Shown: in pieces, positions 57,064 to 64,000 of the stretch | How the letters are laid out: each line of letters opens with the position of its first letter | Numbering within the stretch: position 1 is the stretch's first letter | Origin: Oreohelix idahoensis | Taxonomy: Eukaryota; Mollusca; Gastropoda; Stylommatophora; Oreohelicidae | Assembly (NCBI GenBank): GCA_024509875.1 | Contig: JAMPIV010008526.1 | Coordinates: 368,006 to 432,005 of the forward strand | Direction: 5' to 3' | DNA length: 64,000 nucleotides | Program-made: the position numbers and the translations under genes | Notes under the pieces: generated by a model | What the model was told of the DNA's origin: nothing | The model's input: the letters and a program-made list of their open reading frames with translations, nothing else | Database searches by the model: none

Positions 57064-57600
57064 TCATTCAGAATCCGTAGGATGTCTGGACAACGTATCG
57101 GCTATGACGTTCTCCGTTCCTGGTATCGACTGTATTTCGAACTCATATGGTTGCAACGCAATAGCACATAGTGCAAGTTTAGCACTTTTATGGTTTGAAC
57201 GACGTAATGCTGCCACAGATTTCTGATCAGTCTGGATCAGAAATGGAGATCCCAGCAAACATTTTTCTAGTTTGGTAATTGCCCAGATTACGGAGAGCAA
57301 TTCTCGGTCTACAGTCGAATATTTAGTCTCCGGAGGTTTCAGCTTGCGTGAGATATAAAGTACAGGGTGAAGGACATCATCATGATATTGGAGTAGACAA
57401 GCCCCGAGTCCGTAATTACTCGCATCTGTACGTAAAACAAACTTTTTAGAAGCATCTGGTAATCTTAAAACAGGTGGGCATGAAAAAATGTTTAAGATAG
57501 TGCGAAAAGTTTTGTCACATTCGTCTGTCCAATTTATCCTTAATGGCATGTTCTTCTTTAGTAACGATGACAGGACAGCCGTGATGGATGATAAGTAAAT
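57064..57600 (-). pseudogene. RNase H remnant of element E
   Basis: A 161-codon open frame (57549-57064) with LRTDASNYGLGACLL, VDRELLSVIWAITKLE and IQTDQKSVAALR, ending IADTLSRHP. It aligns along its length with the RNase H of D. Upstream homology to the end of D RT starts near 57600 (TCATCCATCACGGCTGT block), and everything before that, including RT and integrase, is replaced. It has no obvious start codon of its own beyond an ATG in the connection region. Whether it is expressed is unknown. The catalytic Asp and Glu residues are intact. Confidence 0.88.
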
Positions 57601-57866
57601 CTATGCTGTATGGGGCTGAGCATAGTTGACACATTTAAACAACTTACTGTCTCTTGTAGGCATGGTAAAAAAACAAATAAGACAGAAAACATGTGTACAA
57701 ATTTAAAGATGTTAAGAATCAAAAATGTTTTTTCAAGAAGAAAAAAAAAAGAAAAAAAAAATCTATAAATCAATCTATATTAGGATAGATGATTAAGAAA
57801 GTCAAGAAATGATGACTGACAATGCTGAGTCATCAAAGATGTGACGAATATGGTTACAGTACCCTG
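57601..57866. other. Foreign non-coding segment between RRM and RNase H
   Basis: About 270 bp after the RRM stop codon, with T- and A-rich runs (plus strand A runs near 57739-57761) and no match to element D. It looks like a 3' UTR and may have come in with the RRM. This is inference. Confidence 0.5.
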
Positions 57867-60419
57867 TTATCTGCGTGACGCAGAATCAGGTACTAATTTC
57901 AATCTCAAAGAATGGTGGTGAAAATAAACACCATTATCACGCTCGATCACCATCCGAGCATCTTTGTTGTTACGAAATGTAACCATAGCTTCACCATACC
58001 TGTCATTGGTAGGTGACAACAACTGTACAAACATAACGTCTGCCGTGTCATTAAAGAAATTACTAAGTGCCTGCCATCTGGTACCTTGTGGCAGATTGCG
58101 CACTAACACGGTGCGAGAATATGCAACCTTCCCAATGTAAGTGGGATCAGTGTCACTAACGTGATAAATAGTTCTTCTATTTAATCTTTTGGATCTGGTA
58201 GTCTTTTGAGATGATGTCTCATAGTGATTGACATATTTATTTGTCATAATTTTTTTATTAGTTAAGTTCATAAGAACTCCACCATCATTACCCTTGTTCG
58301 GGGCATCTTTTCTTTTCCCATTTTCAACAATTTTATTCAGATCACTGTTAATATGATCCTGTCGCCAACATCTATCTTCCGACTTGGCGGCACTCTTTCG
58401 AGAAAAGGCATATCTGCCTCGAAATGATTTTCTAATCTTCTTAGGATGGGCTGGTATTTTAGTATTCTTTTTATCCTGTAGGAGAGTCTTATCCTTTTCC
58501 TCATCGATTTCCAGAATCGTACTGAGACTGAAATTGGAGAAAACTGTGCCACGTGTATTCATTTTGTTGGCCCGTAATGTAGCCATTGCAATGACAGCGT
58601 TAGCATTGCAATAAGATTGCACATTATTTAATTCCCATTCCTCAATTTCCTGTGGGGAACAATCCTTACTACCATGGATGCGTCCCAACATCAGATCTGC
58701 AATTGGATTCTGAAGCATGCATACCTTCACGTTCCCTGTGAAAAAAGGTGTTTTAACATGGATAATAGCTGTGGGGTAAAACTCAATAGTTCCCCCAAAA
58801 GTCATGCAACGGACATATTCCCCCGTTGCACAGCTAGGATGTACAAGCGACTGTCGCACTCCAATGGTTGTGGACCCCGAATCTCTCAATACAGAAACTA
58901 TAGAACCGTTAACTATCCCTCTGTTAAAAATCAGAGAGCCTGTTCCATCATTGGCTGCAAGACCTACTTCTGGTAGAATGTGTCCGCAGTTTAGCACTGT
59001 CTCCTTTGCCTTCTGAAAAATAAGATTGCATTGTGGGCAACTATTCGCCACGTTATAATTAATAGCAAAGCATGCAGCAGAAGAATGCATTGTATTATCG
59101 TTAGGTGGAACCTGAACCTTAGGAGTGATATCATTTGTAACTGCTGCCCCGGTATTATGGTTATAATGTGAAGATCCACGAGAATGAGAACGATTACGAG
59201 AATAATTAGTTGAATTATCCCGTTGTCGTCTATTGTAATTGTTATCTCGATGTCTCGAGTTATAATTATCGCTATTCTTCCAATTGTTACCATTATTATA
59301 TTGATATGACCGATTATAACTTGAGTTACGTGGATTACTGTTGTATCTTGACTGAGGTGAATAATTTCTGTTTTGTTGTCTTCCTCTATTAAAGTTATTG
59401 TTAAAGTTATTCTGTCCCTTATGAAAATTAATGTCATAGTTTCCTTTGAACCTACCTCTGTCTACACTGTGTGTTCTTGGTTTGTTATTACTATGATATG
59501 CCATATTGGAGGCTACAGGAAGAGGTTCTCTTATCAACGAGCCAGAAATGTTAGCGTTCGGATGAGCGGTGCAGTAATTTAAAGAAATTTTTTCTAACTC
59601 ATCAATAGTTTCTGGTTTCCTTTCTTGCAGATAAGCAAAGAATGGTGGGCTGACAGAAGATAATACTTTATCCCTCAATAACAAATCGACTAACTTGTCG
59701 TAAGATTTGTTGACACCTGCTAGTTCAACCCATCTGTTAAAAGTATTGCGTATGTTAGCAATAAATCCTGTAAAATCTTTATTATTATCTGGCAATAAAC
59801 TTTTGAAACGTAATCTACATGCCTCTTCGTTCAAGTGGAAACGACGTAATAACAAAGTCTTAATGGCCTCATAGTCTGTGGCTAATGTAGGATCAATATT
59901 TTGTGCTACACTTGCAGGTTCGCCATCCAGAAATTCCTTAAGTTTAAGTGCCCATGCAGTTTTGTCAAGGTTATTGACCTTACATATATCCTCAAAGCGC
60001 GCCAGCCATGATGATAGGTCGTCCACGTGTAATTTGAACGGTGGTAGCTTAAAGTAATAATTGCCCTTAAGTCGGTTGGAAGAAGATCCCGATTGAGCAT
60101 TATCATTTTGGCTTGCTGCAGCACACTGCGAATTAAGTTTTGCTGTTTCCAATTTAAGCCGTTGCAATTCCATTTCTTGCTGCAGTATGATTTCCTGTCA
60201 TTTCAATTTATTTTCTTCTTCAATCCGTAGGATTTCATCTCTTGCCATCTTTCTTTCTTCCTCTTGTCTTAATTCTTCTCTCTCTGCTTTAGCAATAGCT
60301 TTCTTTTCAGCCTCTTTTGCCTCATGGTTCGCAAGTTGTTGTTCCGCAAATTCAAGGAGTGCATCTCCTTTTTTGTTACAATCTTTTCCAATTTTAATAA
60401 AATAGTCCAAGTTAAGCAT
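57867..60419 (-). CDS. Gag-protease-RRM fusion protein of element E
   Basis: The frame starts at ATG 60419 (MLNLDYFIKIGKDCNK), has one TGA near 60199 where D has CGA (Arg), then runs open for 768 codons from ATG 60173 to 57867. The order, counted from the second ATG, is a capsid-like domain (about 30-205), an N/R/Y-rich basic tail, a C-x2-C-x13-C-x-H motif (about 380-397), an aspartic protease with VLRDSGSTTIG (near 430), a very basic linker (about 540-680; KKIRKSFRGR, TTRSKRLNRR), then an RRM (about 687-762) with the RNP2-like VLVRNLP and RNP1-like RYGEAMVTF. The RRM is known as an RNA-binding fold; here it could bind element RNA or a host RNA. D has integrase and RT in its place. Confidence 0.85.
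57888..58115 (-). other. RRM (RNA recognition motif) domain in element E
   Basis: About 76 residues at the C-terminus of the fusion protein. RNP2 is VLVRNLP, RNP1 is RYGEAMVTF, and the pattern of beta and alpha blocks (WQALSNFF after RNP2, DARMVIERDNG after RNP1) is that of an RRM. RNP1 has Ala and Val at two usually aromatic positions, so RNA contacts may be altered. It is not present in D, C, A or B. The host source is not identifiable by eye. Confidence 0.75.
58980..59039 (-). other. Cys/His motif C-x2-C-x13-C-x-H in element E
   Basis: CPQC and CGH with a 13-residue gap, identical in spacing to D and F. It lies between the gag basic tail and the protease. Confidence 0.5.
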
Positions 60420-61917
60420 CTTGAAGTTAATTTATTTAAGTATTCAATTACTTATGTCTAGTAATCACCACTGGAATATATGTCGATAATTCTAATTACT
60501 CGACGAATGAATAATTAATATAAGAAATTGCAATATTCCTGTATTGTTATGTATAAGTTCCACAAATCTATAATATTTTGTAAAAATATTATATATACCC
60601 ACTAATATCTATCATAAATAGTTATGATAGTTAGTTATATAAGGTGCTGAAATTATATCATGCACTTAATATTAATATTCAATAATTATGAGTATTATTC
60701 CTAAATAATTAGGTTATTTAATCTTAATTGTCACCAAGTTCCCAATGTAGTACTGAGAAAATGTACTAATTAATATTTAATATGTCTTAATATGTTATAA
60801 AGTTATAATAATTAATCATAGTATATTATGTCATAATCATGAGCAATAAAATGCATTGCCCATTTATTGGACCATCACTGCAAATTGGTGCAAAGTCCCT
60901 AATTTCTCCTTAAAACTCATAAAAATTTAATCATATTACTCTATACTCTATTAAAGAATAAATTATAGCATTAATATTAAATTATAAATGGATGAAATGA
61001 AGACAAACAATACAATGGGTTAACCAAGGATTACAGAACATTATTAACATACACAAAGACGTTTTCACAATAAAAATGCATTTACAACTAAGTTGACTAG
61101 ACCGGAAGTGAGAATTATAGAATGAACTGAATAGATAATTAACCTGCGTACACAAAAATTAGTGACGTATACATGGACTCATTAACGGTCGTACAACAAA
61201 AATATAAAATGAAAGATAGTAAGGTCAGAAAAAACACGATAGATTACAAACATTGTTAAGGAACTGAATAAAAATTAGAACCAAATACACTAGAATACCA
61301 CAGTTATAACACGACTATACACCTAACATGCAAGGTGAATTAATGCAAGTCCGAACGACACGATCACCGATAATGTATTCGACGCGTTCTTCGCGAAATG
61401 CTATTAATTCACGGCCTTAAGAACAATTACAATCAATTCGTAGCATCCAAGGAGCTATAGAACTGATTATAATTTGCCGCCCATCCATACCCGCTACATG
61501 TAAAAGGACAGAAACAATATTTAACATGGCTACAAAAAAAAAAAGAACATGGCATTATCGGACAAATAGGATTAACTTATTGTAACCTTCAAATAAGTTA
61601 CTTATCTTTTTGCCTCGATAGATTCATACAATGCTTGCTTCGCCAACGGACAGTAGGACCTATATTTCATGCTCATGTTGATTGAATCTATTTTCCAATG
61701 TTCGATTAAGCGTTTATAAATAATCTTCTTCAAAGACGTTGAAAGGCGGCTGCCATCACTACAGCTGATTCATCCTGTTGTCAAGGGGGTGTGACGTCAT
61801 CGGTGTAGATACAAAAAGTGTTCATTTCGCTCGAAGGAAAATTATTTCTTTCAACTCGATAATCTTTGAGTATTTTTTTACAATTAAATTCCAGTTCCAC
61901 ATCACACTGGCCACCAC
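60420..61917. other. 5' leader of element E
   Basis: About 1.5 kb of AT-rich leader, clearly related to the D leader (16632-18155) by many shared blocks. On the minus strand GTGGTGGCCAG follows the LTR and is the candidate primer-binding site. No gene was seen. Confidence 0.65.
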
Positions 61918-62728
61918 TGTTGCGTGGGGTGGTTTACTGGTGTTGGAGGGTCCTTCGTTCGATTATTATAAGTTTAGTTGGGATGCTTGCTTATTTATCA
62001 TTACACAACTTGTGTCCAAGCAAACCCCGGTTCCGTACGAACTGATCCATTCTTACTATAAACTTCTTACAAGAAAGAGTTCATCAGGTCAAAGGACCGT
62101 CAACAATGCAAGTTGAAGCAATCAAACGTAATCAAAGGAATGTGGGTAAGCCTTCGATTCGAGTCCAATATTTATTACAAGTTGACGCACGAAGACAGTT
62201 CACATCGGTATACATTCATATATAGTCATTACAAATTACATGCATAGTATTCATGTCCGTCCGTGTCAAAACAATATGTCAGATGAACATCGTGGCTATA
62301 TACGTGCGCTGTTGTAGTCAACAGCCAGAAATGAGCACATGAGTTCTTGACAGCTACAATTTGAATCATAATGCGATTCTCCTTCCATCATTTAATTTGA
62401 TTTAATTAATCTCATACTTAGATTAATATCCGAACTGACCCTGAGTTCTACATCGATTCATATATATAATATAGGCTATATACTCAGCCTTTTTTCCTTG
62501 GAAGAAATACAAGACACGACCTTCTTGCTTGACGGATAGCGTAACAAGGGCCATGTAACCAAGTCACCCAGCGTGACCTTCCCAACGCGAATGCGTCATA
62601 ATCTCCGCATATATTTCGCGTTCAGTATACCGTAAAATATCGACATATTCTATAAATGTTAATGACCCCTAAACGTTGCACACGGCTAAACCCCAGCAGA
62701 CGCCGTCATTTAAAATAACACCGTAACA
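61918..62728 (-). repeat. 5' LTR of element E
   Basis: An 811-bp LTR that pairs with 55122-55931. It holds the promoter of the minus-strand element. It ends at GTAACA (62728), directly beside LINE V coding sequence. Confidence 0.95.
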
Positions 62729-63496
62729 GACAGTTGTAACTTTGTTTCTTTGCTTGTGCCTTGCCATAGGTTTTTCATCTGTATTAGTTTATGTGAAGCA
62801 ATTGCAAGTCTTCTTTTAATTTCTACTGCACAGTCGCCAGAGCTGTTGATGATTGATCCTAAGTATTCGAATTCATTAACACTTTCCAGTTCTTCGTTAT
62901 CAATTTCAATTTCTGGTTTGGTCTTTACTTTGTCTGTTGTCAATACGTTGGTCTTCTTGGTGTTTAGGTATAGATTCTGGGCCTCGCTGTGTTTTTTGGT
63001 GGACAGAATTAATTGTTCAAGTCCTTCTGGGTTGGTCGATAGGAGGACTGTGTCGTCAGCATATCTGATTTCCGGGATCTGGTACCCGCCGATGTTAAAT
63101 GAGTCAAACTCTGTGTGTTCTTGGTCATCTCTTACGTTTCTCGTGATATTCTAGGCATAAATGTTAAACTGGTAAGGGGAAAGGGTACAGCCTTGTCTTA
63201 CTCCTTTCTGTACTTCAAACCATTCTGATGTTTCCCCCTCAATTCTTACGGCTGCCTGTTGTTCTTGGTACAGCAGTGCGATGAGTTGTATAAGGTGGTT
63301 TGGAAATCCCATGTTTTTCATAATAGCCCATAACTGCTGATGTTGTACACAATCGAAAGCTTTGGTGTAATCAATGAAACAGGTATGTAGGTCAACGTTG
63401 AATTCTCTACATTTTTCTATGATGATCCTCATGTTGAATATATGATCTCTAGTGCTTCTACCTGGTCGAAAACCCACCTGTACTTCGTTTATTTCT
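62729..63496 (-). pseudogene. LINE V reverse transcriptase, main part
   Basis: On the minus strand the RT boxes are VGFRPGRSTRDHI, FIDYTKAFDCV, KGVRQGCTLSP and the catalytic IRYADDTVLLS, then FEYLGSIINSSGD and RRLAIASHKL. A stop at about 63151 and a further frame break separate the boxes. The copy begins inside RT at 63496 (5' truncation). It is a different LINE family from W and U, judged by the boxes. The C-terminal part lies at 54690-55121. Confidence 0.87.
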
Positions 63497-64000
63497 GATA
63501 TAAAATACACAAAGATAATCAGACGAACGAACACACTTACGATTGCTCAAAGTTTATAGTCCAACAAAAGTTAAAATTTTGACTCGCCTTCTGATTGGTT
63601 AGAGGGTAGGATAATAAAAATTAACACCTTCTTGTAAGATCAGGCCATTTGAATTTGAAAGCCATCGCAAGTTGAGATCAGCGGGAAAGCCTTGTGACCA
63701 AGCCTTTGCCGTCTGGACAAGAAAGCAGTCAGAAAAACCTATTTACTGCTAGTCAACTTTGTGCATGTGTTATTATTCTTTACTTGAGGTAAGATAGATG
63801 ATTTTATTTGTATATTTCCTTAGCAAGTATCAGGCTATATGTGTATGCCGATACATTTTATTTCGATACTGCTAAGTGGGAGATGGTTCAGATTACGTCG
63901 ACCTAGGTAGGAATGCAGTCTTTTTCGGAGTGAAATGTGTAAAAAATGTTTTGCTATTGGCCTTACAAATTTTGTGCCATAGTGCCGTGGTAATAAAATT
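63497..64000 (+). repeat. 3' LTR of element B, right part (runs off the window)
   Basis: It starts with GATATAAAAT and continues the LTR sequence that matches 36043-36543 of the isolated LTR. The LTR is still aligned at the last base of the window. Confidence 0.92.

Larger units (their letters stand above)
55122..62728 (-). mobile_element. Gypsy-type LTR element E carrying gag-protease-RRM
   Basis: A 7607-bp minus-strand element has LTRs at 55122-55931 and 61918-62728 (about 99% identical, TGTTGCG to CGTAACA). The flanks ATCAG and GACAG are an imperfect 5-bp match, so the TSD is uncertain, but the LINE rejoins cleanly. It has gag and protease like D, then an RRM instead of integrase and most of RT, then an RNase H remnant. 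LTR identity shows recent movement although it has no integrase or RT; it must have been mobilised in trans (inference). Confidence 0.9.
54680..63496 (-). mobile_element. LINE V, split by Gypsy element E
   Basis: This 5'-truncated LINE on the minus strand is made of 62729-63496 and 54680-55121. It is flanked by the 10-bp duplication GATATAAAAT (54670-54679 and 63497-63506). Its 3' tail is a GAT repeat (plus strand ATCATCATCATC). Removing element E brings KETKLQL next to LIRACIFPVATYG. Confidence 0.9.
51539..64000 (+). mobile_element. 3' part of Gypsy-type element B, with nested insertions
   Basis: It contains integrase core, RT, RNase H, a polypurine tract and a 3' LTR (54037-54679, continuing 63497-64000 and beyond). 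LINE V is inserted in the LTR, and element E in LINE V. Gag, protease and the integrase zinc domain of B are lost at the join with LTR A. Its coding part is close to A, but the LTRs of A and B are different sequences sharing only TGTAGTRAAAT. Confidence 0.85.

Noticed and set aside
60187..60405. Plus-strand Ser-rich frame opposite the E gag start
   Set aside because: It is the complement of the coiled-coil codons of gag, with no domain of its own.
55122..62728. A perfect 5-bp target duplication for element E
   Set aside because: Flanks read ATCAG and GACAG; only three of five bases agree, so I report it as imperfect.

Overview
The window looks like animal (metazoan) genomic DNA, most likely from an arthropod or another invertebrate with a repeat-rich genome. 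It is AT-rich, contains simple-sequence tracts, and holds no operons or convincing host genes. Almost everything recognisable is transposable-element DNA, much of it nested. Species cannot be named from sequence alone. The only non-TE coding candidate is a short Lys/Ala-rich basic protein with one frame break (33420-33627).

Left half (1-26 kb). A truncated Gypsy-type gag-protease fragment (element F) abuts a Gypsy element (C) whose parts are scattered by later insertions. C gag, protease and most of the integrase lie at 2805-5553. A CMC-like DNA transposon (5554-8491, TSD TACC) splits the integrase. The integrase end and linker resume at 8492-8830. A hAT transposon (8831-23094, TSD CGCTACAC) follows, and C reverse transcriptase and RNase H resume at 23095-24460. 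Inside the hAT sit a full-length Gypsy element D (9986-18971, minus strand, TSD GTTAC), a SINE (20151-20446) and a 5'-truncated LINE (21358-22834).

Middle (26-37 kb). This part holds decayed LINE fragments, a 638-bp hAT-type MITE, a 13-copy 53-bp minisatellite, GATA/GACA and TA microsatellites, an L1/Tx1-like LINE remnant, a tRNA-derived SINE, a U2-snRNA-headed SINE-like repeat and an isolated LTR (family B).

Right half (37.8-64 kb). A LINE (W) is split by a second hAT transposon (39121-43251), which itself carries another LINE insertion, and then by an LTR-element complex from 44367 to the window end. The complex joins element A (5' LTR, PBS, a long gag ORF, reverse transcriptase) to the 3' part of element B. 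The 3' LTR of B contains LINE V, and LINE V contains a complete 7.6-kb Gypsy element E (55122-62728). E is close kin to D in gag, but its integrase and most of its RT are gone and its gag-protease ORF ends in an RNA-recognition-motif (RRM) domain.

Two observations stand out. In C, A/B and D the integrase lies upstream of the reverse transcriptase, the reverse of the usual Ty3/Gypsy order and like the Gmr1-type arrangement. Element E looks like a recently mobilised, non-autonomous LTR element that acquired an RRM. D and E would work together only in the sense that D-type enzymes could mobilise E in trans; that is inference.
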